64,000 bases of DNA. Origin: Synechococcus elongatus PCC 11801 (GTDB lineage Bacteria > Cyanobacteriota > Cyanobacteriia > Synechococcales > Synechococcaceae). The DNA lies in the NCBI RefSeq assembly GCF_003846445.2, contig NZ_CP030139.2, forward strand, positions 2,025,223 through 2,089,222. The letters are read 5' to 3'. Under the pieces are notes generated by a model. That model was given only the letters and a program-made list of their open reading frames with translations, was not told the DNA's origin and searched no databases. The position numbers and the translations under genes are program-made. This document shows positions 47,493 through 57,283 of this stretch, piece by piece (the stretch's first letter is position 1; every line of letters starts with the position of its first letter).

Positions 47493-49448
47493 CTAAGACA
47501 AATTAAAAAATCGTTTGAGCTTTCCAAAGAATGAAGAGTCTCTCGCTGGCTCTGTAATTCTAGGTTGCACAAGATTTTTGTTTGCTTGCGCTCGTGCTTG
47601 CGCCTGAGCTCGAACTTTGGCCAATTCAGCTAATTCAGCAAAACGTTTTTGTTCTTGCAGACAGCTTTCACTGCAATAGTGGCAGTTAGAACATGGACAA
47701 ATGAGCTTCTGACAAACAGGACAAGTATGGTGTTCTCCCAAAATTAGGGGACTAAATCCGCATTTACCTTTCCTGTCAACTTTTCCGCCGCAATACGCAA
47801 GTAACGTGGTCCAAGGATCATTACTACTTTTTCTCGCCTGCAATAAACCATTACCAGAGAAGTGAAAGCTGGTGAAACTGCTTAGCCTGATTGAGTCTTT
47901 ATGCTCCCACAGAGTAGTTAAGGTTTCACATAAATCTTTGACTGTATTTAGAGGATCATAAATCCATAATGGATGAGTAGAATCCTTAGATGGATAAATT
48001 ATTTTTGAATAATCTCTAGGTGAAAAATTAGTCGTATTAGATCTTGCCATCAATAAAAAGTGCTTCAGTATTGATAAGTAAAGATATGGCAAAGATATTC
48101 TAGGGTTTGGGCTTGAATATAATATTTCAACAAAGCTTTCAAGCCAAATAGGCTTTGCATCTTCCCAGCTTTTAGGGATAGGATTTTTGGAAGCAATGCA
48201 TACTGCAAAATAATTTAAATACAATGCCTTAGTTAATTCACGGTAGGAGAATGTATCAAATCTGAAATTCTTTCTAATCTCGCATATTGCCTCTAACTGA
48301 TTTTTATAAAATTTGTCATTATAGTCAAACAGCCAAGGTGGTAAATATTCCTCACAATCCTGATAACGATTAAAAGTTAGATAAAAATAGCTGTCTTCAA
48401 AAATATCTTTGAGATGCTTGATTAATGACTTTTGCGTTTCTCCGAGAATGATGGGATTTTTTACGTAAAATGATGTTTGTCCATCATTGATACTTTGCAA
48501 TGTCAGATAAGGTGACAAAACACCTACTATAGTGACATCACTACCATTATTATTCTTAAATTTCTTGACATAGAATTCTGAGTAAGTGCTAGAATTTACT
48601 GACCGTCTTGCATTTTTTACATCAATCAATATTGTGTTGTCTAGGCGTATATCAGCAATCATCCATGCAGTACTTTGATTAGTAATCTGATGGATTGCAA
48701 GATCCTCAACGGAGTAACCTTGGCCCTTATAAAATCTACTCACTAACTTCTCAGCGCCTCTAGCTGAGATCATTTGTGCTTTCCAGTAGTCATTTGAACT
48801 TCTATCACCGCACCATAATTCAGTTAACTCCTCATCGAGTTCACTGAGAGAATATAGATCCTGCCAATGAATAGACAGATGCTGATCAGGATAAATAGAC
48901 TTGTTTAGCTTTAACAAAGCAGAAGCTCTAGACCGTATTGAGTCCTTTCCCTGAATTGTGTTTATAACTTTAGCTTGCTTTTCTTTTTCAAGATTTTGGT
49001 ATTCTGATGTTTTTGAAGATTGACTCGAGTATTTGGCAATTTCTAGAATAAAACTCTGATTAAAAGTTTTCCCTAAAAGGGGTGTTATTTCGTAAACTCT
49101 TTGTAAGTCTAGACTCTTGATATGATGAGCTAAGATTTTAGCAGCTTCTGTATTTCCTTTTTTCTTGGCGTAGATAGAAACTAACTGCAAAACTTGTGCT
49201 ATTTCATGGCTTTTAAGATCTGAAAAATTCAAAGCTAATTTTGTTGTGAGGTGCACTAATGAATAGATAGGCAAATCCAAGGTGGATTTTATATTTATTG
49301 TTTTCATGTCCACTGCTAATTGATAACCATATTCAAATTTTTCTACTATTAATTGGTAATCATATTTAAATTTCTCGTCATTGCTTGTGTCTTTTTTGAT
49401 GATAATACCTACTGCAAAAGCATACTTATTTTCTTTGATATTTGCCAT
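47493..49448 (-). CDS. AT-rich PD-(D/E)XK-like protein with zinc cluster
   Basis: I do not recognise this 651-residue protein. Helical N-terminal regions are followed by RGAEKLVSRFYKGQGYSVED (about 230-249) and AWMIADIRLDNTILIDVKNA; E233, D266, D276 and K278 fit a PD-(D/E)XK nuclease core. Near residues 553-596 there are about ten cysteines (CPVCQKLICPCSNCHYCSESC and two before it), a probable zinc site, then a basic coiled tail. DNA is AT-rich without HIP1 sites, unlike its neighbours. The ATG at 49448 avoids overlap with the HNH gene. Confidence 0.65.
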   Translation of the reverse strand: MANIKENKYAFAVGIIIKKDTSNDEKFKYDYQLIVEKFEYGYQLAVDMKTINIKSTLDLPIYSLVHLTTKLALNFSDLKSHEIAQVLQLVSIYAKKKGNTEAAKILAHHIKSLDLQRVYEITPLLGKTFNQSFILEIAKYSSQSSKTSEYQNLEKEKQAKVINTIQGKDSIRSRASALLKLNKSIYPDQHLSIHWQDLYSLSELDEELTELWCGDRSSNDYWKAQMISARGAEKLVSRFYKGQGYSVEDLAIHQITNQSTAWMIADIRLDNTILIDVKNARRSVNSSTYSEFYVKKFKNNNGSDVTIVGVLSPYLTLQSINDGQTSFYVKNPIILGETQKSLIKHLKDIFEDSYFYLTFNRYQDCEEYLPPWLFDYNDKFYKNQLEAICEIRKNFRFDTFSYRELTKALYLNYFAVCIASKNPIPKSWEDAKPIWLESFVEILYSSPNPRISLPYLYLSILKHFLLMARSNTTNFSPRDYSKIIYPSKDSTHPLWIYDPLNTVKDLCETLTTLWEHKDSIRLSSFTSFHFSGNGLLQARKSSNDPWTTLLAYCGGKVDRKGKCGFSPLILGEHHTCPVCQKLICPCSNCHYCSESCLQEQKRFAELAELAKVRAQAQARAQANKNLVQPRITEPARDSSFFGKLKRFFNLS

Positions 49449-49600
49449 TTTGAATAAGTCGATTTTTGAGTATTTTGTGGTTGAAATTGAATTTTTATTT
49501 GGCGGCACTCCAATAGTAACAATAATTACTGTTAAGCAAAATATTTTTACTAAGTTTTTAGATTGAGGTTGATTTTTTTGTTTGATAATGTACTTCAAGC

Positions 49601-49897
49601 CTAACGCTGGCGATGATTGGGGGGATCGTAGAAATCGGGTGGATGGCGTCGCACCCACTTGAGAAAACGCTGCACTTCCGGATGCGATCGCAGGCGATCG
49701 GGGGTGTTGTAGAACAGCGCTAGCTCCTGTTCACTGAACAGCGAATGAATTTTGCGATGGCAGATTTGATGGACATACAGCCATTCCTTACCGCCATGAC
49801 TGCGGGGTAAAAAGTGATGGCGATCGACAAAGCGATCCTTCCATAGGGGGCGATCGCAGAGGGGGCAAGGACCGAGGTCTTGGGGTGCTGCGGGCAT
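49601..49897 (-). CDS. Small HNH endonuclease
   Basis: The 98-residue protein has CPLCDRPL, then DRHHFLPRSHGGKEW and ICHRKIHSLF, which form an HNH metal site with a zinc-binding cysteine pair. Small stand-alone HNH proteins of this size are common in cyanobacteria, and their role is unclear. GC content and HIP1 sites match the core genome. It follows the TIGR03943 gene after 14 bases, so it may belong to that operon. Confidence 0.88.
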   Translation of the reverse strand: MPAAPQDLGPCPLCDRPLWKDRFVDRHHFLPRSHGGKEWLYVHQICHRKIHSLFSEQELALFYNTPDRLRSHPEVQRFLKWVRRHPPDFYDPPNHRQR

Positions 49898-49911
49898 CGG
49901 GCGATTGTGAT

Positions 49912-50667
49912 TTAGCTGTCGTAGGGATTACTCGGGGGATTAATGGGCTCGATCTGCCTTGCTGCAATCACCACTTGTTTCTTGCCAGCTACCGTCTCAG
50001 CTTGCATGACACCCTGAACAGAAAGCCATTGATCAACTGGGTAGGCCTGGCGATCGCCAGCAGGTAAACGCACTGGCAGCCCCAACGGATAGGCATCCGC
50101 TGCACAGCAGGTCAAGGTAAAGCGAGCAATCAATAAATAGTTATTGGGGAGCTCGGCCGGATGCATGGCAAAGCCTGTGACATTGACGCGCTGGCCCACA
50201 TAAGCCGATGGCTCTGGGTAGACGTTGAGGGTGCGTACCCAGTCCGTAATCGTCCGCTCCTCTGGTCGTTGGCTATTCCGAAAAGCCTGCGGCCGACTGC
50301 GGCTGTAGCCAGTCAAGTCGTCAAGATTAAGGTCGCGAGCTAGGTCGTTGGCAAACACCCGCGGGGGAATTAAAAAGCCCGCGATCGCCACCAGCAGCAG
50401 CAAGCCGATACTCAAGCGACGGGGTAACAGGGCGGAATGGAGTGCTGGCGTTGGACTGCGATCGTGTTTGAGTTGCCAGCCTCGGGCGATCGCCATGCCC
50501 AGAAAAGCGATCGCGGTAAAGACTGTCAAGGCTTGATAGGCCGGATGAATCAGCAGGTTGAGATCGCCCCGCAGCCAGTAGACCAGTAGCAGCAATCCCC
50601 AAGCCACGAGCGCGAGGCAGTCGAGCCAAGGCAGCAGAGTCGGTGAGGTGAGGCGACGCAGAATCAT
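49912..50667 (-). CDS. TIGR03943/DUF1980 membrane protein
   Basis: The 251-residue protein has three to four N-terminal helices and a C-terminal extracytoplasmic domain (about 120-250) with VRTLNVYPEPSAYVGQRVNVTGF and TCCAADAYPLGLPVRLP. This is the TIGR03943 family, almost always paired with a DUF318 permease. The CC pair could bind metal. It overlaps in operon order with the permease gene upstream (10-base gap). Substrate is unknown. Confidence 0.87.
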   Translation of the reverse strand: MILRRLTSPTLLPWLDCLALVAWGLLLLVYWLRGDLNLLIHPAYQALTVFTAIAFLGMAIARGWQLKHDRSPTPALHSALLPRRLSIGLLLLVAIAGFLIPPRVFANDLARDLNLDDLTGYSRSRPQAFRNSQRPEERTITDWVRTLNVYPEPSAYVGQRVNVTGFAMHPAELPNNYLLIARFTLTCCAADAYPLGLPVRLPAGDRQAYPVDQWLSVQGVMQAETVAGKKQVVIAARQIEPINPPSNPYDS

Positions 50668-50677
50668 GCAGTCAGGC

Positions 50678-51682
50678 TCAGTTCAAATAGAAGTTGACGG
50701 CCAGGCAAAGCAAAAAGGTTAGCAAGGTCGTGAGGAAGAACAGATAGGTCACTGCCCGCGGCCGGAACACCGTCAGCAGCATCCCCAACCCCTTGAGGTC
50801 GACCATAGGGCCTAGTACCAAAAAGGCCAGCAGTGCCCCGCTGGTAAAGCTACTGGCAAAAGCCAGCGCAAAAAAGGCATCGACGGTGGAACAGATAGAG
50901 ACGACCGTCCCTAGGACCAACATCGCGACCACAGAGGTCACGGGGCCTTGCCCAAGACCCAAAATCAGCTCGCGCGGAGCAAAAGTTTGAATCAAGGCTG
51001 CGACGGCACTGCCCAGTACCAAAACGCCACCCAGATCCCGAAGTTCCTGCAAGGTGTTGTCGAGGGCTAGGCCCAATTTGGGCCAAAAGCCTGCAGGTAG
51101 CGCTAGGTCACTGGCGATCGATTGCTCCAAGGCGATCGCGGCGGCTGGCTGATTGCCCTGACCTAAGAAGAATGTGCCTCGTTGCAGCAGCGCGGGTTTT
51201 TCGATAGTGGTCTGTCTGGTGGCTTCCAAGAGGGCCGCTGTGCGACGCTGCAGGATTGGACGGAGGTCTTTCTGGGCGCTAAACACCCAGCCGACCAGAG
51301 TCGCAATGATCATCGTGAACACCACTCGCAGCACGACGATTTCAGGTTGATCACGAAAAGCAACCCAAGTCGACCAAATCACAATCGGATTGATCACAGG
51401 AGCTGCCAGCAGAAAGCCCATCGCTACCGCCGGTGGTGCACCCTGCAGAATGAGGCGGCGGGTGACGGGAACGTTTCCACATTCACAGGCAGGAAACAAG
51501 AATCCAACTAAGCTGCCTGCAAAGGCTCCCCCCAAGGGATTTTTAGGCAAAATCCGCAATAGGGCTTTTTCGTTGGTAAAGCAGAGCAGCAGACTGGACA
51601 GCAATACCCCCAATAGCAAGAAGGGTAAGGCCTCTACCAACAAACTGAGGAACAGGGTAAAGGCGTTGTAAAGACGGGTCAT
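50678..51682 (-). CDS. DUF318/ArsP_1-type permease
   Basis: The 334-residue protein has about eight helices. LPFLLLGVLLSSLLL and FLFPACECGNVPVTRRLI near the N-terminus and MLVLGTVVSICSTVDAFFALAFAS near the C-terminus define the permease family often called YraQ or ArsP_1. The conserved ECGNVP cysteine is present. A cation or organoarsenical function is inferred only from family. It is the first gene of an operon with TIGR03943 and probably the HNH gene. Confidence 0.88.
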   Translation of the reverse strand: MTRLYNAFTLFLSLLVEALPFLLLGVLLSSLLLCFTNEKALLRILPKNPLGGAFAGSLVGFLFPACECGNVPVTRRLILQGAPPAVAMGFLLAAPVINPIVIWSTWVAFRDQPEIVVLRVVFTMIIATLVGWVFSAQKDLRPILQRRTAALLEATRQTTIEKPALLQRGTFFLGQGNQPAAAIALEQSIASDLALPAGFWPKLGLALDNTLQELRDLGGVLVLGSAVAALIQTFAPRELILGLGQGPVTSVVAMLVLGTVVSICSTVDAFFALAFASSFTSGALLAFLVLGPMVDLKGLGMLLTVFRPRAVTYLFFLTTLLTFLLCLAVNFYLN

Positions 51683-51752
51683 TGCTAGGAGGAGCAGATT
51701 GCCGCTATTCTATCGGCTCACCCTGCTTTGCTACGATTTGGGGTGTTTGCTT

Positions 51753-51826
51753 GGGGCTGTAGCTCAGCTGGATAGAGCAAGCGCCTCCTAAGCGCTAGGC
51801 CGCGCGTTCAAATCGCGCCAGTCCCG
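51753..51826 (+). tRNA. tRNA-Arg (anticodon CCU)
   Basis: The 74-base sequence folds as a cloverleaf: acceptor GGGGCTG/CAGTCCC with one G-U pair, D stem GCTC/GAGC, anticodon stem AGCGC/GCGCT with loop CTCCTAA, T stem GCGCG/CGCGC with loop TTCAAAT, and discriminator G. The anticodon is CCU, reading AGG. No CCA is encoded. It ends 31 bases before the recombinase-like gene. Confidence 0.95.
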
Positions 51827-51857
51827 TTTCACCACTCAGCGACCTGTGCTCCCCTAC

Positions 51858-53066
51858 TTAGACTGGTGCGGTCAAGAAAGCTGAAAGATCCTCTGTATCG
51901 GTGGCAGTCCAGCGGTGACTGGGGCGATCGCCGTTGAGATTACTGAGCGGATCGGAAGCGGCATCGTGAATCAGGACTTTATTGATAAAGGTCTGCTCGT
52001 CCATGACTTTATGGGTGGCTTCCCGCCAGCGTTGGAAGGCGATCTGGGCATACCAAATTCGCCCGTCGATCGGTGCCAAGCTGCCCAGTTGGAACCCTTG
52101 CCGAAGCACAGGCCGTAGACAGGGCAAATACTGCTGAATGCTGGATTCCATGCCGGGATAGGCTTGCTGCCTCAGTAAGTCCAAATGAATTCTGGGGCTG
52201 TACCAAGCGGCAAGTGCTGTCAGTTCTGCTAGGACTTTGACATGGGCTTGAGCAATGAGCTGCGGATTGCCCAACGGTCGGATTTTAAAGGTCTTGGCCT
52301 GTGGATCGTTGCCTTGGTGCATGCCATGAATCAGCAGACAGCCATCATCGCTGGGTTGGAACCGAGCATCGCGCAACACTTCGAGGAAAGGACGCCGTCC
52401 AGTCAGAATCACGATCGCGATCGCGGCATCATAGGCCAACTGAAGCCTCGGCACCATCGTCATCACGGGATTCAGTGCTTGCGGATCGGCACTGCTGGAA
52501 CTCGTGTAGTGCGGAATGCGCAAGGAGGCTGCCGTCAGTCGAGGTGATTGATGGGTCAGAAACTCTTGCAATGTAGAAATTGCTTGACCCAGCAGTAATT
52601 GACAAACAGAGGGGGGCAGGGGAATGCGTGCTTGTTGGTCTGCGAGCGAGCTAACGTCCTGCGTCAGTTGAGGATTCGTTCGTACAACATCTCGTGCAGT
52701 TCCCAGCGATTGCACATAGGTAGTTAGCCATGTACAGGGTTCATCCCCGATGGGAATGCGATCGACATTCTGATGGGGTGTCAGTTGCTCCCAATCACCA
52801 GAACGATTGAGTTCTAGGCTGCTGGGGCGCCACATCCAGCCGCGAGCTGCCAATTCATGCCGCACCTGATTGCGAAGGGTGCTTTGGTAGCGCTTTAACG
52901 TGGACTCGTCGGTCTTATTTTCAATCCAGCTTTTGACGATGCTTTCACAGTATTGACAAGCGCGTTTCTTCGCACTGACATCGCGATGGTTCCAATACTG
53001 CTCCCAGCCATCACAAATTGTGCTGACAATGGTCTCAAATTGTTCTTGGAGTGGCTGATCATCCAT
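51858..53066 (-). CDS. Recombinase/telomere-resolvase-like protein lacking a C-terminal tyrosine
   Basis: The 402-residue protein has AIAIVILTGRRPFLEVL near residue 222-238, then AKTFKIRPL, GRIWYAQIAFQRW and VLIHDAASD, an order and spacing like the R-K-R-H catalytic residues of tyrosine recombinases and protelomerases (residues R224, K258/K261, R336, H367). No tyrosine occurs after Y339, where the nucleophile would be expected. The N-terminal half is helical. It lies next to a tRNA gene and points toward it. Identification is tentative. The ATG at 53066 was preferred to a GTG at 53108. Confidence 0.5.
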   Translation of the reverse strand: MDDQPLQEQFETIVSTICDGWEQYWNHRDVSAKKRACQYCESIVKSWIENKTDESTLKRYQSTLRNQVRHELAARGWMWRPSSLELNRSGDWEQLTPHQNVDRIPIGDEPCTWLTTYVQSLGTARDVVRTNPQLTQDVSSLADQQARIPLPPSVCQLLLGQAISTLQEFLTHQSPRLTAASLRIPHYTSSSSADPQALNPVMTMVPRLQLAYDAAIAIVILTGRRPFLEVLRDARFQPSDDGCLLIHGMHQGNDPQAKTFKIRPLGNPQLIAQAHVKVLAELTALAAWYSPRIHLDLLRQQAYPGMESSIQQYLPCLRPVLRQGFQLGSLAPIDGRIWYAQIAFQRWREATHKVMDEQTFINKVLIHDAASDPLSNLNGDRPSHRWTATDTEDLSAFLTAPV

Positions 53067-53264
53067 TGTTAATCGATCGCAATGTCCCTGTCCCAGCAAG
53101 GAATACACAAGGTTGATGAGCCCATGACAGGCCTAGGCACCGTCCCAGCCCAGTCTGTCTATGCGCTGCTGAGTGGCTAATCACTCCTTGTAATAAGCCC
53201 GAGTCTATGGATTAGCTGAGCTCTTAAGCAATACTTCTGATTGTTGGACGTGATCGAACGGGGC

Positions 53265-53960
53265 TCAAGCTTCTAGCAAGGCATAGCGCCCATAGAGGGC
53301 TGCTGGTGCTTGCAGTCGCCAAGCCCAGAGCTGATCGCCGAAGGAAAAGTGCCACCATTCGTTGGGATGGCGCACAAACCCAGCCGCTGTCATCACCTGA
53401 TTCAGTAATTCGCGGTTCTGATGAGCAATGGGCGATCGCCCCAAAAAGTAGTCGGGATAGGAGCGATCGCTCGGCTCATCAATCGGAGAGCCCATATCCA
53501 GCTCCTGTCCATCTGTAGCCACGATCGTCAGATCAACCGCTGCGCCAGTGCTGTGGGGCGGTGGTTGCTTGGGGTCTTCATTCGGCGCAGCCCAGAAGGT
53601 AAAGACTTGCTCATTGACCGCCGCTAACATGGCTGGATCAACATTTTCCTCAGTCAATCCTTGGTCAGCCAGCAGTTGTTGCCGCGTGTGGTCGACCATA
53701 AACTGCTGCACACTCAGTGGTCGGTAAGCATCAAAAATTTGGAGCTGATAGCCGGGCTTGAGCAGTGAGAGTTGGGCTTGGGCACGCAGCAAGCGACCGA
53801 GGACAGAAGTGCGCAGCCAAAAGGGCGATCGCTCGGCATAGTCAGCACCGAGTACTGCATAGGGATGAGGGTTGATCAGAGCAAAGCGATCGCCCGGAAT
53901 CGGCAGCAACGGCTCACGGTTTTCTTCGATCGCAATCTTCAGCCAAGGCTTAGGCGACAT
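53265..53960 (-). CDS. D-alanyl-D-alanine dipeptidase (VanX/M15 family)
   Basis: The 231-residue zinc peptidase has the M15D motifs HSTGAAVDLTIV (zinc histidine and aspartate) and NEWWHFSFGD (catalytic glutamate and histidine), and the FDAYRPLSVQQF segment. These enzymes hydrolyse D-Ala-D-Ala; non-resistance homologues recycle wall peptides. No signal peptide is seen. Its start overlaps the end of the geranylgeranyl reductase-like gene by eleven bases. Confidence 0.87.
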   Translation of the reverse strand: MSPKPWLKIAIEENREPLLPIPGDRFALINPHPYAVLGADYAERSPFWLRTSVLGRLLRAQAQLSLLKPGYQLQIFDAYRPLSVQQFMVDHTRQQLLADQGLTEENVDPAMLAAVNEQVFTFWAAPNEDPKQPPPHSTGAAVDLTIVATDGQELDMGSPIDEPSDRSYPDYFLGRSPIAHQNRELLNQVMTAAGFVRHPNEWWHFSFGDQLWAWRLQAPAALYGRYALLEA

Positions 53961-55203
53961 GGGCAGACCTCCGCCAGCGCTGCCAGCGCAGTCGTAGCCG
54001 TGTCATCACCGAAAGCCACAGAAAGCGCCCGAGTCGTCGACCTAAGCGCTGGAAGCGATAGTCGAACAGAATCGCCATCAAGTCATCCGTCGGCAAAGCA
54101 CGGCACCAGCGGACGATGCGATCGATTTTGGCGTCGGAATCCTGCAGATACTTCTTCATGCCCAGTCGTAGGCTGAGCGTCCAAAGGCGATCGAAGCGGC
54201 GACGAATTTGCCGCTCGTAGCTGGAAAAATCAGCAACTGTCCCGTGCAACCAAGCCTCAATCACTTGAGCAGCGCGATCGGCACTTTCCATGCCATGGCG
54301 AATGCCTTCACCACCCAGAAAATTGATGGCTGACACCGCATCCCCGATCGCCAAAATCGAGCCTTGCACATGGCGATCGCGGCGATCGCCGCTGTAGTCA
54401 ATCGCGGCTCCATGCACATCAATCGACCGATAGTCCGGACATTGCACCTGTTCTGTCAGCAGCAAGTCAATGTAGTGCCGCAGCGACTGGTCGGGTTCAA
54501 GAAAACGGTGCGCTCCCTGAAACCAACAAGCTCCAACTTTTAGTCGTCCCGCTTGCATAGGGAAAATCCAGCTATAACCCTTGGGCAACCAATGATGGCC
54601 AAGGTAGAAATGCAAGGCATCATCAAAGCGCTGATAGACGGCATCCGGCACTTCAATCAGGTACTCAATACCCACGCCCCGCAGGTAGTCTGGCTGCGAC
54701 TCCAAGGGTTGATAGATGACCTTTCGGGCGGATCCGGTTGCATCGACAACAGCACGACAAGTCACCCAGCGATCACTGCCTGTTGAACGATCGCGAAACC
54801 GCAGCTGCCAACGTCCATCAGCTAGCTGCTCGCGGTCGCGGTATTGCCAGCCCAGCCGCACAGTTCCACCATGTGCAACCGTCTCTTCTGCAAGAAACTG
54901 GCGCAGGGCAGCGAAATCTAGGACAACCCCCAAGGGGCGATCGCCTTTCCAAGTGTGATCCTCTTGGGTGGTCACGACTCGCAGTTTCGACCAAGCCCGA
55001 CCAACGACGCGATCGGGCAGATGAAAGCGATCGAGGGTTTCGAGGGGCGTGCCACCACTGGAAAAGTCGTGATCTGTCCAGTCTTTGATCTGGTCGACGA
55101 GCAAGACACTCCGTCCTGCTTTCGCTAGCTGACGGGCACATTGCCCACCCGCAGGCCCAGCACCAACCACAACGATGTCAAACGCCTCAGTTGCTTCGGT
55201 CAC
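53950..55203 (-). CDS. Geranylgeranyl reductase family FAD protein
   Basis: The 417-residue flavoprotein begins with FDIVVVGAGPAGGQCARQLAKAG (Rossmann fold), has the GGR-type MQAGRLKVGACWF and AIGDAVSAINFLGGEGIRHGM FAD segment near residue 270 (in part). Members reduce isoprenoid chains (ChlP) or halogenate or oxidise other substrates, and the true ChlP is usually a different sequence. It follows dxs after eleven bases, which suits an isoprenoid role. The GTG at 55203 is used; a TTG at 55218 overlaps the dxs stop. Confidence 0.8.
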   Translation of the reverse strand: MTEATEAFDIVVVGAGPAGGQCARQLAKAGRSVLLVDQIKDWTDHDFSSGGTPLETLDRFHLPDRVVGRAWSKLRVVTTQEDHTWKGDRPLGVVLDFAALRQFLAEETVAHGGTVRLGWQYRDREQLADGRWQLRFRDRSTGSDRWVTCRAVVDATGSARKVIYQPLESQPDYLRGVGIEYLIEVPDAVYQRFDDALHFYLGHHWLPKGYSWIFPMQAGRLKVGACWFQGAHRFLEPDQSLRHYIDLLLTEQVQCPDYRSIDVHGAAIDYSGDRRDRHVQGSILAIGDAVSAINFLGGEGIRHGMESADRAAQVIEAWLHGTVADFSSYERQIRRRFDRLWTLSLRLGMKKYLQDSDAKIDRIVRWCRALPTDDLMAILFDYRFQRLGRRLGRFLWLSVMTRLRLRWQRWRRSAHVA

Positions 55204-55214
55204 GATCGCACCAC

Positions 55215-57125
55215 TCAAGCCGAGGCTGCACCAATCCGCTGACGGCTGCCAAATTTTTCGAGGATGCGATCGGCCATCTGACGCGGTGTCAGACCCAGCT
55301 CCTGCTTGGATTCATCGGGGCTGGCATGTTCCACGAGCAGGTCAGGAACGCCGATGGTCATCACCGGCACTTGCACGTCATGCGCTTGCAAGGACTCCAT
55401 AATCGCAGAGCCAAAGCCACCGGGTAGGCAGCCTTCTTCAAAGGTGACGACTTTGCCAATTTGGCGCGCCAGCGGCACAATCAGCTCCTCATCCAAGGGC
55501 TTCGCAAAACGGGCATTGATCACCGTGGCCGAAATGCCGTGTTCGTTCAGCAGTTCTGCTGTTTGCATCGCCGGATAGACCATCGAGCCATAGGCCAGCA
55601 GCAGCAGATCATCGCCTTGGCGCAGCTGTTCAGCTTTGCCAATCGGCAATGACTCCCAACCTTCTTCCGGCAGGGGTACACCGACACCGTTGCCGCGCGG
55701 GAAGCGCATGGCGATCGGGCCGTCATGCTCAATGCCCGTCACCAGCATCCGCTGTAGTTCGGCCTCATCCTTCGGTGCCATCAGCACCATGTTGGGAATT
55801 AGCCGCAGGTAGGCAATGTCATACATGCCTTGGTGAGTTGGGCCATCCGCGCCAACAATCCCCGCGCGATCGAGGCAGAAGAAGACCGGCAGCTTTTGAA
55901 TGCAAACGTCGTGAATGACTTGGTCAAACGCCCGCTGCAAGAAGGTCGAGTAAATCGCTACGACCGGCCGCATGCCGTCGCAGGCCATCCCAGCGGCCAG
56001 CACCACAGCATGTTGCTCGGCAATGCCGACATCGATGTATTGCTTCGGTAGCGCCTTCTGGAGAATGTCCAGGCCAGTACCCGTCGCCATCGCAGCCGTA
56101 ATCCCGACAATGCGGCGATCGGTCTTGGCCAGTGTGGTCAGGGTTTGGCCAAACACCTTGGAGTAGCTCGGCGGCTTCGGTTTCGAGGCAGGCTTTGCTT
56201 TGCCAGTGGCGAGATCGAAGGGATTCTGAGCGTGGTAGCCGACCTGATCTTCCTCGGCGTAGGGATAGCCCTTGCCTTTGGTCGTAGCAACGTGAACCAG
56301 TACTGGCCCCACATGCTTGTGGGCTTCGCGGAAGGTGGCAATCAGCTCTTCGAGATTGTGACCATCCACCGGCCCCATGTAGGTGAAGCCGAGTTCTTCA
56401 AAGACCGCCCCAATCTTGCTGTAGGAAAGGCGTTTCATCCCTTCCTTGACCGGCTCAAAGCCCTGGGTAATCGCGCCGCCAACGAAGGGAATTTGCTGCA
56501 TCCCTTGAGTCAGGCCATCGGTGAGCAATTGCATCGGCTCACTAACGCGAATCTTATTCAAATAACGGGAGAGTGCGCCCACGTTGGGCGAGATCGACAT
56601 GTCGTTGTCGTTCAGCACGACCAACAGCCGCGTTTTGGGCAGGTGCCCCGCATGGTTGATCGCCTCCAGTGCCATGCCACCGGTGAGCGAACCATCACCA
56701 ATCACGGCGACACATCTATAGTCTTCACCTTGGGCATCCCGCGCCAAAGCCATCCCAAGGGCCGCAGAAATACTGGTGGAGGCGTGACCGGCACCAAAAT
56801 GATCGAAGCGGTTTTCTGTGCGCTTCAGGTAGCCCGCAATGCCGTCTTTTTGGCGCAGCGTGTGGAAGTCGTGATAGCGCCCCGTCAGCAATTTGTGGGG
56901 GTAAGCTTGGTGGCCAACGTCCCAAACTACCTTGTCTCGATCGAGATCTAGCGTCTGGTAAAGCGCCAGAGTCAGTTCCACAACACCTAAGCCCGGCCCG
57001 AGGTGTCCACCCGTTGCTGCAACCGTCTGCAGGTGCTTCTCACGAATCTGGTGGCCGATTTGCTCGAGCTGAGCGATCGACAACCCATGAAGCTGGTTGG
57101 GGTGGGTAATTTCGCTGAGATGCAT
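55215..57125 (-). CDS. dxs: 1-deoxy-D-xylulose-5-phosphate synthase
   Basis: The 636-residue thiamin diphosphate enzyme makes DXP, the first step of the MEP pathway. [20 protein letters not shown] (thiamin/metal site) lies near residue 150 and [15 protein letters not shown], with the catalytic glutamate, near residue 365. The C-terminal domain is complete. The ATG at 57125 gives [10 protein letters not shown], the usual start. It heads the minus-strand dxs, reductase, dipeptidase run. Confidence 0.96.
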   Translation of the reverse strand: MHLSEITHPNQLHGLSIAQLEQIGHQIREKHLQTVAATGGHLGPGLGVVELTLALYQTLDLDRDKVVWDVGHQAYPHKLLTGRYHDFHTLRQKDGIAGYLKRTENRFDHFGAGHASTSISAALGMALARDAQGEDYRCVAVIGDGSLTGGMALEAINHAGHLPKTRLLVVLNDNDMSISPNVGALSRYLNKIRVSEPMQLLTDGLTQGMQQIPFVGGAITQGFEPVKEGMKRLSYSKIGAVFEELGFTYMGPVDGHNLEELIATFREAHKHVGPVLVHVATTKGKGYPYAEEDQVGYHAQNPFDLATGKAKPASKPKPPSYSKVFGQTLTTLAKTDRRIVGITAAMATGTGLDILQKALPKQYIDVGIAEQHAVVLAAGMACDGMRPVVAIYSTFLQRAFDQVIHDVCIQKLPVFFCLDRAGIVGADGPTHQGMYDIAYLRLIPNMVLMAPKDEAELQRMLVTGIEHDGPIAMRFPRGNGVGVPLPEEGWESLPIGKAEQLRQGDDLLLLAYGSMVYPAMQTAELLNEHGISATVINARFAKPLDEELIVPLARQIGKVVTFEEGCLPGGFGSAIMESLQAHDVQVPVMTIGVPDLLVEHASPDESKQELGLTPRQMADRILEKFGSRQRIGAASA

Positions 57126-57283
57126 CAGACGTCCTCCGGTGGCAGCCAAGACGCGCAACCTTCATTCACTGTAGAGGATGGCCTTCCCCAAACGGTCGCT
57201 GTTGCTGCGATCGCAACAACTGAATGCTAAAACTTGCGAAGAATCCGCTGCTGGCTGCAGTACCTGTTGTGAGGCCGTCACCC

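Noticed and set aside
49449-49658. N-terminal extension with a membrane-like segment on the AT-rich gene
   Set aside because: It would overlap the end of the HNH gene, and its first residues follow the HNH frame's composition; a start at 49448 is simpler.
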